DNA from: Sporomusaceae bacterium FL31 | GTDB lineage: Bacteria; Bacillota; Negativicutes; DSM-1736; Dendrosporobacteraceae | Assembly (NCBI GenBank): GCA_003990955.1 | Contig: BIFV01000007.1 | Coordinates: 134,866-198,865 of the forward strand | Direction of reading: 5' to 3' | DNA: 64,000 nt | In this document: positions 16,607 to 26,020 of the stretch, one piece after another | Numbering within the stretch: the stretch's first letter is position 1 | Layout: each line of letters begins with the position of its first letter | Translations under genes and position numbers: made by a program | Notes under the pieces: model-generated | Seen by the model: only the letters and a program-made list of their open reading frames with translations | The model's database searches: none | Told to the model about the DNA's origin: nothing

Positions 16607-18292
16607 TTAATGCTGTTGATCAGAACCAACTAGTGATAAGGTTAAAGATGGTCTCAAATAAATTTCAAATGTGCGTTCCCAGGGTAGATGAGTTTGGATA
16701 TCTAAAGATGTTACGGCTAAGCTGACTGCACCTTGTTGGGTAGTTACTGTTAACGGATTTTTAAAAGCTTTGCTATACAATAATTGTCGAGATTTGTATT
16801 GCATAATGCGGCGAACGACAGCATCGGTTTGTTCGTAGTAAGAACCGAGGTGATAAGGGTCAATATTTACAAATTTTAGAATTTTATTGAGAGCAGGCTG
16901 GACTTCTTTAAGGTAATACCAGTCATCCAAAAAGCGTGCGGTCAAAAACTCTAAATTTGTTTTATATAAATTAAAGATTGCAGGATCTGTCTTTTTATCT
17001 GGTAACGTAGCTGTAAAAACAGTTGCTTGAGTAATTGCAGTACCGATAGAATTACTGGTGGTATTCCAGCCGGCATAAGCAATGAGTTTAGTCAGTTCAA
17101 TATTGTTGCGCAGCAACAATGGAAAGACGGTTTCTTGAGAAGTAAAATCTTGACTCAAGTCAACTAAAGCTACTTGATAACCTTGATTTAATAATGTTTG
17201 TATTTTAGTAACGGCGCTTGGCAAAACAGAATTCTGGTTTTTTTGCGTACCAACATGGATAAATAGAATAAAGTTGGCCTGTTCTGCAGTATTAACTTGT
17301 ACGCCGTCCACTAGCTTGATCTTCTCATTAACAGTTGTAGCTACAGAGTGCGGCATATATGGCATGACGGTATAAGGGGCATTTTCATCAGAGTAGGTGA
17401 CAAAAATCTTCGGTTGATAATGCTTTAAATGAGCAGCAATTTTCCCAAGGATTGTTAAAGCTACTTCATCAGTTCCTCTAGTTAACACCACTTTATCAGG
17501 TAATTTATCGCTCAATGAAATATAGTGATACAGTCGCTGTTTAATTATATTTGGTAGACCAAATGGCTGTCCATCATCTTGGCCGATTACCAAATTCGTA
17601 ATTACATTTTTATCAACTAGCTTTATAAGTTCCATATTTTGCAGCATATTCTGTTGATATAACATGGTATAGTTATTTATGATTTCTGCTGGTATTTGCT
17701 GCTCTAATTCTTCCAGTTTTTTTATATCAACCGGATTCTCAAAAGTATAAATCTGATCTTTTAAGACTGAATAATCCATCATATTTTTTTGATGTTGTAT
17801 TGTTAAGGTATTATCGGCTATTAACAATCGGGGTATTATACTAAATGCATAAATCGGTAATTGTGGCCGTTCCTGGTGGATCGAAGTCAAAAGGTGGATA
17901 ACAGTATCAATGTCAGATTGTGTACCTACTGATTGACGAGAGGCTAATAGCCCACCATGAACAAGCATATCAATTGATATAATTGCAGCATTAGCATCTT
18001 TGGATTCTTTGTATAACCATTGTCGCAATGCATGCTTGTCAGCTGTAGTCTTGTAGTTATCCATGATCTCTTTTGGTGGTAGAACGACATTGATGTCAGC
18101 GATTTTAGCTAATTCAGCAACAAAAGTTGTACAGGCGGGACGGCTGTCCAAAGGAATCAGAATAATTTTAAATTGATAGCTGGATTCAGGGGAATCGCTA
18201 ATCGGTGTGGTTGAATAAGGCGTATAGTAATTGTATACGGTTAGAATTATTGCAAAGCTTATAAGAAACAAGAAAAAATATAGTTTACGCAT
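16607..18292 (-). CDS. DUF4127 family exported or membrane-anchored protein
   Basis: 561 residues. The ATG at 18292 follows AAGGTGA; the in-frame GTG three codons upstream overlaps that site and is unlikely. An N-terminal hydrophobic segment (FFLFLISFAIILTVYNYY) suggests export or anchoring. IILIPLDSRPACTTFVAELAKIA is the opening signature of DUF4127; TRGTDEVALTILGKIA and the GWNTTSNSIGTA stretch are further conserved parts. Function unknown. It may read through into the two tRNA genes 48 bases downstream on the same strand. Confidence 0.85.
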   Translation of the reverse strand: MRKLYFFLFLISFAIILTVYNYYTPYSTTPISDSPESSYQFKIILIPLDSRPACTTFVAELAKIADINVVLPPKEIMDNYKTTADKHALRQWLYKESKDANAAIISIDMLVHGGLLASRQSVGTQSDIDTVIHLLTSIHQERPQLPIYAFSIIPRLLIADNTLTIQHQKNMMDYSVLKDQIYTFENPVDIKKLEELEQQIPAEIINNYTMLYQQNMLQNMELIKLVDKNVITNLVIGQDDGQPFGLPNIIKQRLYHYISLSDKLPDKVVLTRGTDEVALTILGKIAAHLKHYQPKIFVTYSDENAPYTVMPYMPHSVATTVNEKIKLVDGVQVNTAEQANFILFIHVGTQKNQNSVLPSAVTKIQTLLNQGYQVALVDLSQDFTSQETVFPLLLRNNIELTKLIAYAGWNTTSNSIGTAITQATVFTATLPDKKTDPAIFNLYKTNLEFLTARFLDDWYYLKEVQPALNKILKFVNIDPYHLGSYYEQTDAVVRRIMQYKSRQLLYSKAFKNPLTVTTQQGAVSLAVTSLDIQTHLPWERTFEIYLRPSLTLSLVGSDQQH

Positions 18293-18401
18293 GCGATTCA
18301 CCTTCTTTCATCCAAAACAAGTTATTTCGCTCAGAATTGCAAAATTCCTGTAATCATCAAGTGGATTTTATTCGATAAATTTGGTAGCGATTATGCAATC
18401 T

Positions 18402-18429
18402 TTGTAACTGAGTTAAAATGTGCTACAAT
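18402..18429 (+). promoter_or_regulatory. Promoter of rsmD-coaD
   Basis: TTGTAA, 16-base spacer, TACAAT, 27 bases before the rsmD start. Confidence 0.6.
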
Positions 18430-18455
18430 ATAGTATATAACGATAGAGGTAAACT

Positions 18456-19034
18456 ATGAGAATAATAACAGGAAGTGCAAAAGGAGCAAAATTAAAAGCA
18501 CCACGCGGACTGGATACCAGGCCCACCACCGATCGTGTTAAAGAATCTATCTTTAATATTTTAGGAAATGCCGTTTGTGAAGCAATCGTTCTGGACTTGT
18601 TTGCCGGTACGGGCAGTTTAGGATTGGAAGCTTTAAGCCGCGGGGCACGACAAGCAGTCTTTGTTGATCAAAGTATAGCCAGCATTCAGGTGATTAAAGA
18701 TAATGTTGATCATACTAAAATGTCTGACAAGTCGGAAATACTTAAAAGCGATGTATTGAAAACAATAGAGAAATTTACAAGAATCGAAAATTTATTTGAT
18801 ATTGTTTTCTGTGACCCACCTTATAATAAAGGGTATATTAATAAGGTTTTACAGTTAATTGATAAAGGTGCCATCGTTGCGGAACAAGCAATTCTTGTTC
18901 TGGAGCATTCACGTCATGAGCCGCCGGCAACTCAATGGGGCAACTTGATATTAAAACGCAGTGAACGGTATGGTGAAACTATAGTTAGTTTTCTTATTTA
19001 TAACTCGCAGCAAACACAGAAATCGGAGGATTAG
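18456..19034 (+). CDS. rsmD: 16S rRNA (guanine-966-N2)-methyltransferase
   Basis: S-adenosylmethionine-dependent methylation of G966 (E. coli numbering) in the small-subunit rRNA. 192 residues. N-terminal MRIITGSAKGAKLKAP and TRPTTDRVKESIFNIL, SAM-binding VLDLFAGTGSLGLEAL near residue 48, catalytic DPPYNKG near 123. It corresponds to ylbH of B. subtilis and, as there, coaD follows directly (3 bases). Confidence 0.96.
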   Translation: MRIITGSAKGAKLKAPRGLDTRPTTDRVKESIFNILGNAVCEAIVLDLFAGTGSLGLEALSRGARQAVFVDQSIASIQVIKDNVDHTKMSDKSEILKSDVLKTIEKFTRIENLFDIVFCDPPYNKGYINKVLQLIDKGAIVAEQAILVLEHSRHEPPATQWGNLILKRSERYGETIVSFLIYNSQQTQKSED

Positions 19035-19037
19035 ATT

Positions 19038-19526
19038 GTGCGAATTGCAGTATGTCCAGGAAGCTTTGATCCCGTGACAAATGGTCATCTTGATATATTT
19101 GAACGGGCGAGTAATATGTATGATTTAGTTATTGTTGCTGTATTTCATAACCCCAACAAAAAGCCTTTATTTAGCATGGAAGAACGAGTAGAGTTGTTAG
19201 CTATTTCTACTCAGCATATTCCTAATATTAAAATTGATTCTTTTTCTGGCCTTTTAAACGATTATGTAAAACAGCAGAACACAAACATTATTGTAAGAGG
19301 ATTAAGGGCGCTTAGTGATTTCGAATATGAATTTCAACGGGCGTTGTTGATAAAGAAAGTTGACCCTGTCATTGAAACTGTATTTATGATGACAAGTAGT
19401 GAGTATTCATTCTTAAGTTCAAGCGGAATTAAAGAATTGGCTAAATTTGGCGGGTCAATAAAAGGACTTGTCCCTGAATGCGTAGAAACAAGGATAGGAC
19501 AACGGATGCGAGAGAGTGGATATTAG
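19038..19526 (+). CDS. coaD: Phosphopantetheine adenylyltransferase
   Basis: Penultimate step of coenzyme A synthesis. 162 residues, GTG start with CGGAGG upstream overlapping the end of rsmD. Nucleotidyltransferase motif [15 protein letters not shown] and the late SSSGIKELA loop (ISSTxxR/K type) are present. Confidence 0.97.
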   Translation: MRIAVCPGSFDPVTNGHLDIFERASNMYDLVIVAVFHNPNKKPLFSMEERVELLAISTQHIPNIKIDSFSGLLNDYVKQQNTNIIVRGLRALSDFEYEFQRALLIKKVDPVIETVFMMTSSEYSFLSSSGIKELAKFGGSIKGLVPECVETRIGQRMRESGY

Positions 19527-19557
19527 TTTTGTTTATAATTGAGTAGGAGAGGTAATC

Positions 19558-20019
19558 ATGGCCATTGAGGAAATACTTGATGAAATTGAAAACATACTGG
19601 TGGATTCAACACGCGTTCCATTTACAAATAAGTTAGTCATTGAAGAAGATGATATTATTCGCTTATTAGATGAACTGCGAGATGTGCTGCCACAGGAAAT
19701 TAAGGATGCAGCCAAAATTGTAAGTGAACGCCAGCGGATTTTAGAAGAGGCACAAAAAGAAGCTCAGAATATTGTTGATCAAGCAAAAGTGTATGTCACT
19801 AAATTAACTGATGAGAATATTATTTCTAAACAAGCCCAAGAGCAAGCCAATGAAATTGTTCTGCAGGCGAGAAAAGCTGCTCGTGATTTACAGCAGGAAT
19901 CAGTTGTTTATGCGGAAGATGTATTCAAACATCTTGAGAGCAATTTACAGAAGGCCTTGGAAGTAGTACAGCAAGGTCATAGTCATCTTCAACAGAACAA
20001 ACCGAATGTGGGGAATTAA
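19558..20019 (+). CDS. Coiled-coil protein, ATP synthase subunit B/H-like
   Basis: A soluble protein of 153 residues. From about residue 55 it is a long charged helix (ERQRILEEAQKEAQNIVDQAK, then repeated QEQANEIVLQARKAARDLQQE), resembling ATPase stalk subunits and DivIVA/SepIVA-type coiled coils by composition only. The N-terminus IEEILDEIENILVDS with VIEEDDIIRLLDELRDVLP is characteristic of a small family found beside coaD in Firmicutes. The ATG follows AGGAGAGG. Co-transcribed with rsmD-coaD; role unknown. Confidence 0.7.
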   Translation: MAIEEILDEIENILVDSTRVPFTNKLVIEEDDIIRLLDELRDVLPQEIKDAAKIVSERQRILEEAQKEAQNIVDQAKVYVTKLTDENIISKQAQEQANEIVLQARKAARDLQQESVVYAEDVFKHLESNLQKALEVVQQGHSHLQQNKPNVGN

Positions 20020-20079
20020 TTAATTTTGTGCTAACCTCACGAAGCGGAAATAAAAAATAACTTTATCTATATACTAAAA

Positions 20080-20100
20080 AAGGGAGCGATGCTCCCTTAT
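20080..20100. terminator. Bidirectional terminator between convergent genes
   Basis: AAGGGAGC, loop GAT, GCTCCCTT, with A and T runs either side. Its right end overlaps the ylbJ stop codon on the minus strand. Confidence 0.85.
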
Positions 20101-21350
20101 CTTTTTACATAGCCGTATAGTCCTTTAATAATGTGTAAAGTTACTGAAATTGATACTAATAGACTTAACAGCAGCAAAAGCTGATACGCTATTTGCTCAA
20201 TACGTGTTCCCCAGAAAGTTATTGAGTTCGTGTTACTGAGGTTGAACATGACTGGTGCGATAAATAGTTTTGTTAAGCCTTGGAATGGACCCATTAATAC
20301 CATAGTTAAGACAGAAGCTAAAATGGCATGCATAACTCTGGCTATCATATATGGAGTCATTCTGATGCCTGATTCAATTACGATACTTGCGACCTGGCCG
20401 TGTACAGATAGGCCGCTCCAGGCGATAACCGCACTAGCAATGGCAACTTTTTCAACCAGTGGAGCATTTGCTTGGCTGGCTGCAAGTGCCCCTAAGTCTA
20501 TTTCAAACAGCCCACTGACAAGAGCAGGCGCTAAACTAGTGCTGACACCAATTAGGTTTAAAATTACGGAGAAAAAGGAATCTAAATGATTTGTAATTCC
20601 GACAACGGCGAGAATGCGCAAAAATACTGAGAATAAAATAATAAAGCCGCCGATAAGTAATATTGTATTCATCGAGCTTTTAACTGAGTCGCCTAATAGC
20701 TGGCCAAACGAACGTTTGTCTTCTTGCTTGGCATCAAACATGGCGCGAAAAGCGCGAATAACAATATTACCTTGAGATTGTGGGGGCTGGTCAGTTGAGT
20801 AAGCATCCCGATGTCGACCATGGAATCGAAACAGAATGCCAACTAAGAAGCTGGAAAGATAATGAGCGATTGCTATTGTTGCGCCTAACTCTGGCATGCC
20901 AAACATGCCAACAGCTACAGCTCCGAACATAAATAAGGGATCAGCTGTATTGGTAAATGACAATAAGCGTTCCGCTTCGACAGCACTGCATAACTTGCTT
21001 TTACGAAACTTGCATGTAATAACAGCATCCATAGGATATCCGGAAGCTAAGCCCATTGACATAGCAAAAGCGCCTATTCCCGGAACGTTAAATACCGGAC
21101 GCATCAGTGGTTCTAATAAAACACCAATAAAGTGGACGACTCCAACACCCATTAGGATTTCGGATAAAATAAAAAAAGGCAATAAGGATGGAAAAACAAC
21201 ATTCCACCATAAATTTAATCCGACTATGGCCGAGTCAAACGCTTCCTTTGGGTATTCTACCATAGCTATTGTAATAAATACTGTACAGAAAGCCATTAGG
21301 TAGGTTTGTAGGCGGGACCGATAACGTTTGCCTCTGCCCCATATCCTCAT
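20097..21350 (-). CDS. ylbJ: Sporulation integral membrane protein YlbJ
   Basis: A polytopic membrane protein of 417 residues with about eight to ten hydrophobic segments. It belongs to the nucleoside-recognition/Gate domain group; VVFPSLLPFFILSEILMGVG and MSMGLASGYPMDAV are typical YlbJ stretches. In Bacillus it is made in the mother cell and needed for heat-resistant spores. The ATG follows GGAGGAGA. It sits next to the patatin-like gene, divergent from it, as ylbJ and ylbK are neighbours in Bacillus. Confidence 0.9.
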   Translation of the reverse strand: MRIWGRGKRYRSRLQTYLMAFCTVFITIAMVEYPKEAFDSAIVGLNLWWNVVFPSLLPFFILSEILMGVGVVHFIGVLLEPLMRPVFNVPGIGAFAMSMGLASGYPMDAVITCKFRKSKLCSAVEAERLLSFTNTADPLFMFGAVAVGMFGMPELGATIAIAHYLSSFLVGILFRFHGRHRDAYSTDQPPQSQGNIVIRAFRAMFDAKQEDKRSFGQLLGDSVKSSMNTILLIGGFIILFSVFLRILAVVGITNHLDSFFSVILNLIGVSTSLAPALVSGLFEIDLGALAASQANAPLVEKVAIASAVIAWSGLSVHGQVASIVIESGIRMTPYMIARVMHAILASVLTMVLMGPFQGLTKLFIAPVMFNLSNTNSITFWGTRIEQIAYQLLLLLSLLVSISVTLHIIKGLYGYVKR

Positions 21351-21457
21351 AATAAAATCTCCTCCTCCATCCCAGGCGGTCTGATAATATATATTGAGAT
21401 GGTGAAGGTAATATAACTAAAATACAAGAACTCAAAAAACTGTCGCGAGGTGACTTT

Positions 21458-22231
21458 ATGCGGCCTAAAGTAGGTTTAGTGCTAGGTTCTGGCGGGTTAA
21501 GAGGTTTAGCCCACGTTGGCGTATTGAAAGTGCTGGAAAGAGAAAACATCCCTATTGATTACATTGCTGGGTGTAGTATAGGAGCTTTAATCGGAGCGCT
21601 ATATTGTTCCGGCCACAGCCCGGATACCATTTTAAAACTTGCTAAACATTTGAAAAGACGACATTGGCTGGATTTTGTGGTTCCTAAAATGGGGATATTT
21701 TCAGGCGATAAAGTATTAGAAACTACCCGATTATTAACCCAGCAAAAAAGTTTTGCTGATTTAGATATTCCACTTGCGATTGTTGCTACTGAGATAAACA
21801 AAGGACAAGAAGTGATATTTAATGAAGGAGATTTAGCTAAAGCAGTAAGAGCCAGTGTGTCAGTACCTGGCGTTTTCGTGCCCTATCAATGGAATGATAT
21901 GCTGTTAGTAGATGGGGCTGTTGTAAATTCAACACCCATTGACGTAGTTCGTAAAATGGGTGCTGAGCTCGTTATTGCTGTAGATTTAGCGCATGCCGGC
22001 ACTGTGTTTAAAATAACGAACATGTTTGATGTTATTATTCAGTCTATTGATATTATGGAGCGGGAGCTATTCAAACATCGTCAGCACCGCTGCAATGTGA
22101 TGATCCGTCCTGATATTTCTCATATTCCACCAAGTTCTTTTGAATCGATGGAAGAATGTGCCGAGTTAGGTGCTAAGTCAACTGAAGCGGCTATTGATGA
22201 AATCAGAAGTTTATTAGAAAATGGCTGTTAG
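21458..22231 (+). CDS. ylbK: Patatin-like phospholipase (YlbK/RssA family)
   Basis: Probable lipid acyl hydrolase of 257 residues. The oxyanion loop LGSGGLRGLAHVG is at the N-terminus, the catalytic serine in AGCSIGALIG near residue 40, and the catalytic Asp in LLVDGAVVNSTP near 150: the full Ser-Asp dyad. RSSA-type proteins are cytoplasmic; no signal peptide. Divergent from ylbJ with a short shared promoter region; its stop overlaps the end of the convergent tmcAL gene by four bases. Confidence 0.9.
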   Translation: MRPKVGLVLGSGGLRGLAHVGVLKVLERENIPIDYIAGCSIGALIGALYCSGHSPDTILKLAKHLKRRHWLDFVVPKMGIFSGDKVLETTRLLTQQKSFADLDIPLAIVATEINKGQEVIFNEGDLAKAVRASVSVPGVFVPYQWNDMLLVDGAVVNSTPIDVVRKMGAELVIAVDLAHAGTVFKITNMFDVIIQSIDIMERELFKHRQHRCNVMIRPDISHIPPSSFESMEECAELGAKSTEAAIDEIRSLLENGC

Positions 22232-23466
22232 CCTTCATAATAAGGTGAAGTTCTAAAATCCCAACCACCTCGAGTCCAGGGGGAGCCAGGTAAGCTTAAT
22301 GCATAAACGTCTGTAGCTACAGTATCATAGGATAGCATTTTTTGCATGGCATTAAGATTAGCAGTGTTACGACTTATGCTGCTTAAAAATTGTGTTGTTT
22401 TTGTAATGATCGGAAGAGCGGAGTTTTTATTAAATTCTTTTAATATCGCGCGGCCCCGGTCATTAAAAGCTAAAACTCTGGCGTATAGTGGACCAGTTTG
22501 ATCAAATTCATTTAAAACATTCTGTGAAATGCCTAATAGTGTATGGATCAATATGCGTTGCAGTCTGGTGTTTGTATAGCGTTTACTTTTAACCATTGTT
22601 AATAATTCTTGTACACTGCTAGCATTTAATGCTGATTTTTGCAATTTATAATGCAGTCCCTCTGACACATCCGGCAGCTGTTCTAAATCTATCAAATTTG
22701 CTGTTCTTAATTTTGCAAGAATAATATTTTCAAGCTTAGCGGCACTGGCTGGTCCGCGGTTAGTTGTTATCAGTTGCTCAATGATGTCATAACTAGATGG
22801 AGGAATTGCTTTCTGAACAGATGTGCTTGCATGGCTTAACAGTGATTTTCTCACCGCTGTGGCGCTGGCAAAGGTGCCGGAGATTATCGTATCGTGATAA
22901 TGTGATTCACGTCTTGGAACGGCAATAGGGGTCAGCGTGGCTCTATATTTATTGATAGAACGCAAATATTCTACCGCTAATATATTGTTAGGTTCGTTAA
23001 GAATATTGAATGGGATATTGTGTGATGCATGAATGGCATTACTTAACGCGGCGGCATAAGTTTGTCCTAGTTGGAGGTTGCTATGGAGAGTATCGAGAGT
23101 TTTTTTATCATCAATTGCAGAGGCAATCCGCTTAAGTATATTTAGATCAGGATGCTCGGTGCCAAAGCAAAGGTGAGAAACATTACCCAATGCATTTAAA
23201 AGCCTTACGCCTCCGGCTGCAAAATATTGAGCACTTCGTACTGAAAAAACTACTGGTAGTTCGAGAATAAGATCAGCTCCACCCAGTACGGCCATTTCTG
23301 CTCTTTTCCATTTATCAAAAATTGCCAGCTCACCCCGTTGGACAAAATTTCCGCTCATTACACAAATAATATAGTCAGATCCGGATAATTTCCGGGCTTG
23401 GTTAATCTGCCATTGATGCCCATTGTGAAATGGATTATACTCGGCTATGATTCCGACTGTTTTCAT
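22228..23466 (-). CDS. tmcAL: tRNA(Met) cytidine acetate ligase
   Basis: Makes N4-acetylcytidine at the wobble base of elongator tRNA-Met from acetate and ATP (YlbM). 412 residues. The nucleotidyltransferase-like motif GIIAEYNPFHNGHQW opens the protein, followed by VMSGNFVQRGE and ADLILELPVVFSVRSAQYFA. The acetate kinase gene is divergently transcribed 254 bases away, so two acetate-using enzymes share an upstream region. Confidence 0.95.
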   Translation of the reverse strand: MKTVGIIAEYNPFHNGHQWQINQARKLSGSDYIICVMSGNFVQRGELAIFDKWKRAEMAVLGGADLILELPVVFSVRSAQYFAAGGVRLLNALGNVSHLCFGTEHPDLNILKRIASAIDDKKTLDTLHSNLQLGQTYAAALSNAIHASHNIPFNILNEPNNILAVEYLRSINKYRATLTPIAVPRRESHYHDTIISGTFASATAVRKSLLSHASTSVQKAIPPSSYDIIEQLITTNRGPASAAKLENIILAKLRTANLIDLEQLPDVSEGLHYKLQKSALNASSVQELLTMVKSKRYTNTRLQRILIHTLLGISQNVLNEFDQTGPLYARVLAFNDRGRAILKEFNKNSALPIITKTTQFLSSISRNTANLNAMQKMLSYDTVATDVYALSLPGSPWTRGGWDFRTSPYYEG

Positions 23467-23720
23467 GATAGTTCCTGCCTTTTATAAATTGTTGATAGAT
23501 AGTGAGTTGTATCACTTTTAGAAGCTTCCTTTATTTTGGGTATGGCTTCGGGAATTTATCTAATAATCCTGCAAATAATATCATTAAATATAAAAAAGTG
23601 TCTGATATTTTTCTTTTTTGCAGGGGATATAATACTAGTGTCGAATAGGCTAATATTGGATTTGTCTTTTTGCATACCGCAATTAGCAGTATAACCAAAT
23701 ATGTTAGGGGGATTTTTAGG

Positions 23721-24917
23721 GTGAAAGTTTTAGTGGTAAACTGTGGTAGTTCTTCGCTTAAGTATCAATTGTTTGACATGACGGATGAGTCTGTTTTAGC
23801 AAAAGGTTTGGTGGAGCGTATTGGGATTGATGGCTCTGTATTAACTCACCAACCTGCTGATAAGGAAAAAACCATCATTAATGCAGACATTAAAAATCAC
23901 AGCATAGCGATCAAAATGGTTGTTGATGCTTTGATAAATCCAGAGCATGGTGTAATCGCCAGTATGCAGGAAATTACAGCTGTAGGTCATCGTGTTGTTC
24001 ACGGTGCTGAAAAATTTGCAAGTTCAGTATTAATTACACCAGAAGTCATGCAAGCATTAGAAGAGTGCATTGAAATGGCACCATTGCATAATCCGCCTAA
24101 TATCTTAGGTATCAATGCTTGTGCAGAATTAATGCCAGGCGTTGCGCAAGTCGGTGTTTTTGATACAGCTTTCCATCAAACTATGCCTAAAAAAGCTTAC
24201 ATATATGGTTTACCCTATGAAGCATATGAAAAACATCGTGTGAGAAGATATGGGTTCCATGGAACTTCACATAAATTTGTTTCTCAAAGTGTTGCAGAGC
24301 TTATGGGGAAAGATGTAAGCGAGCTGAAAATTGTTACTTGTCATCTTGGCAATGGTTCTAGCGTGGCTGCTGTAAAAAATGGACAAGTTATTGATACCAG
24401 CATGGGCTTCACTCCATTAGAAGGCCTGGTAATGGGGACACGTTGTGGTGATGTTGATCCAGCTGTATTGCCATTTATCATGAAAAAAGAAGGCTTCTCG
24501 GTTGAAGATATTGATAATTATATCAATAAAAAATCTGGTGTTCTCGGCATTTCCGGAGTCTCCAGTGATTTCCGCGACATTGAAGGCGCTGCAGAAGACG
24601 GTAATGAACGAGCTCAATTGGCGTTAGATATTTTTGCATACCGTGTTCGTAAGTACATTGGAAGTTATGTTGCAGCTATGGGTGGTGTTGACGCCATTGT
24701 ATTTACAGCAGGACTTGGTGAAAATTCTATCAGCATGCGTGAAATGATTGCTGACGGCTTAGAGTTTTTAGGCACTAAGATTTGCAAAGAACGTAATAAT
24801 GTGCGAGGTAAAGCACGTGAAATCAGTGCTGAAGGCAGTCAAGTAAAAGTATTTATTGTTCCAACAAACGAAGAGTTAATGATTGCACGTGATACAAAAG
24901 TTATTTGTGCACAATAA
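23721..24917 (+). CDS. ackA: Acetate kinase
   Basis: Interconverts acetyl phosphate plus ADP and acetate plus ATP. 398 residues from GTG 23721; upstream codons are open but the family begins [17 protein letters not shown], matching this start. Signatures: HRVVHGGE-type ([11 protein letters not shown]), [32 protein letters not shown], and FTAGLGENS. No pta gene is next to it. It ends in a terminator at 25047-25087 and is set inside an otherwise Bacillus-like ylb cluster. Confidence 0.96.
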   Translation: MKVLVVNCGSSSLKYQLFDMTDESVLAKGLVERIGIDGSVLTHQPADKEKTIINADIKNHSIAIKMVVDALINPEHGVIASMQEITAVGHRVVHGAEKFASSVLITPEVMQALEECIEMAPLHNPPNILGINACAELMPGVAQVGVFDTAFHQTMPKKAYIYGLPYEAYEKHRVRRYGFHGTSHKFVSQSVAELMGKDVSELKIVTCHLGNGSSVAAVKNGQVIDTSMGFTPLEGLVMGTRCGDVDPAVLPFIMKKEGFSVEDIDNYINKKSGVLGISGVSSDFRDIEGAAEDGNERAQLALDIFAYRVRKYIGSYVAAMGGVDAIVFTAGLGENSISMREMIADGLEFLGTKICKERNNVRGKAREISAEGSQVKVFIVPTNEELMIARDTKVICAQ

Positions 24918-25046
24918 GGTATAATATAAAGCAGGCAGTCTATTTGGAGGCGGCTAAGGCAGTCTTAGTCTGAGCCCGTATCTTAATTTATTCTTCATGT
25001 TGATTCATTCTGTATGAGTTTCCCGGATAGTTTAGTCTAAAAAAAT

Positions 25047-25087
25047 AAGGTAGGGGCGCAAATCGTGTCGTCCCTACCTTTACTTTC
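25047..25087 (+). terminator. Terminator of ackA
   Basis: AAGGTAGGG (25047-25055) pairs with CCCTACCTT (25072-25080) and TTACTTTCTT follows. Confidence 0.75.
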
Positions 25088-25116
25088 TTGACAAACATAG
25101 TGGTGGTCGCTATAAT
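25088..25116 (+). promoter_or_regulatory. Consensus sigma-A promoter of yceD-rpmF
   Basis: TTGACA, exactly 17 bases, TATAAT: a perfect vegetative promoter directly downstream of the ackA terminator, fitting a ribosomal-protein operon. Confidence 0.92.
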
Positions 25117-25140
25117 AGATGAAGGTTGAGGTGGAAAATG

Positions 25141-25650
25141 ATGAAAATTAATGTAACACAGGCGAAAAAAGAAATTGGTAGCCGGAATATGTTTAAATTC
25201 GTCACTTCTGCTGAACAATTGGGTATCGGCGATGAGCACCAATGGGCAGATAATGTCGTAACTATTGAAGGCGAACTTGTAAACACTGGTAGATTACTTG
25301 AAGTATCAGGGACTATTCACACTGTTGCCCACTATCAATGTGATCGCTGTCTGGATGATTTTCATACTAACGTGGAGATTCCGTTTTTTGAACGGTTTCA
25401 AGAATCGGAAATGTCTGAAGCTAATAACGAAGACGAGATCGTCTACTTTCAAGGAGACGAAATTGATATATCCGAGTTAGTGCGTGAAAGTATATTGCTG
25501 GCTCAGCCAATTAACACTGTTTGCAGTGAAGATTGCCGTGGTTTATGCATTAAATGCGGTAGTAATTTAAACCGATCCGACTGTTCTTGTGATCGTCATA
25601 TCGTTGATCCTAGACTTGCAGAATTGCAAAAATTTTTTAATAAGGACTAG
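25141..25650 (+). CDS. yceD: DUF177 (YceD/YlbN) protein
   Basis: 169 residues. The second of two adjacent ATGs is chosen because GAGGTGG then has 6-base spacing. The centre shows YQCDRCLDDFHTNVEIPF and the end CSEDCRGLCIKCGSNLN with CSC, four cysteine pairs that could hold zinc. DUF177 proteins are nearly always encoded before rpmF, and in bacteria and plastids are linked to 23S rRNA or large-subunit assembly. Co-transcribed with rpmF. Confidence 0.9.
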   Translation: MKINVTQAKKEIGSRNMFKFVTSAEQLGIGDEHQWADNVVTIEGELVNTGRLLEVSGTIHTVAHYQCDRCLDDFHTNVEIPFFERFQESEMSEANNEDEIVYFQGDEIDISELVRESILLAQPINTVCSEDCRGLCIKCGSNLNRSDCSCDRHIVDPRLAELQKFFNKD

Positions 25651-25704
25651 CTAAACTGTATTGTTGCTAGCTTGACTCATTTGCTGTTAAGGGAGGTGTA
25701 ATAA

Positions 25705-25881
25705 ATGGCTGTACCTAAGCGTAAAACGTCCAAGGCTCGTCGTGACAAGCGTCGTGCTAACTGGAAACTGACTGTTCCTGGTCTTATTGCATGTCCGCAA
25801 TGTCATGAACCTAAAATGCCACACCGTGTATGTCCTGATTGTGGACATTATAATGGTAAGTTAGTAGTTAAAGCCGAATAA
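25705..25881 (+). CDS. rpmF: 50S ribosomal protein L32
   Basis: 58 residues from ATG 25705 after GGGAGGTG. It begins [20 protein letters not shown] and contains the zinc-ribbon CPQC...CPDCG, so it is the zinc-binding form. Located right after yceD as usual and followed by a terminator. Confidence 0.97.
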   Translation: MAVPKRKTSKARRDKRRANWKLTVPGLIACPQCHEPKMPHRVCPDCGHYNGKLVVKAE

Positions 25882-25894
25882 TATTTTCCAGTGT

Positions 25895-25940
25895 GAGCAA
25901 GATAAGAGTTATTACGACTCTATCTTGCTCATTGTTTTTT
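25895..25940 (+). terminator. Terminator of yceD-rpmF
   Basis: GAGCAAGATA-GAGT stem with one bulge, mirrored at 25917-25930, then ATTGTTTTTT. Confidence 0.88.
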
Positions 25941-25942
25941 AC

Positions 25943-25971
25943 TTGCATTCTTGTTAGTTTATGATTATAAT
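25943..25971 (+). promoter_or_regulatory. Promoter of the fapR-fab operon
   Basis: TTGCAT, 17 bases, TATAAT (25966-25971). The start would fall near 25978, just before the candidate FapR site. Confidence 0.75.
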
Positions 25972-25983
25972 AAATACTAACAA

Positions 25984-26000
25984 CTGGTTCTAGTACTAAG
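25984..26000 (+). promoter_or_regulatory. Candidate FapR operator
   Basis: CTGGTTCTAGTACTAAG. Its reverse complement begins CTTAGTACTAG, close to the TTAGTACCTAG half of Bacillus FapR sites. It lies just after the -10 of the fapR promoter, the place where FapR binds in Bacillus. In that model malonyl-CoA releases FapR and induces the lipid operon, including fapR itself. Confidence 0.55.
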
Positions 26001-26020
26001 TGATAAAACTAGGTGATGGA

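Noticed and set aside
23601..23640. Promoter of ackA with TATAAT at 23628
   Set aside because: The -10 is good but no acceptable -35 lies at 16-18 bases, so it was not listed as a feature.
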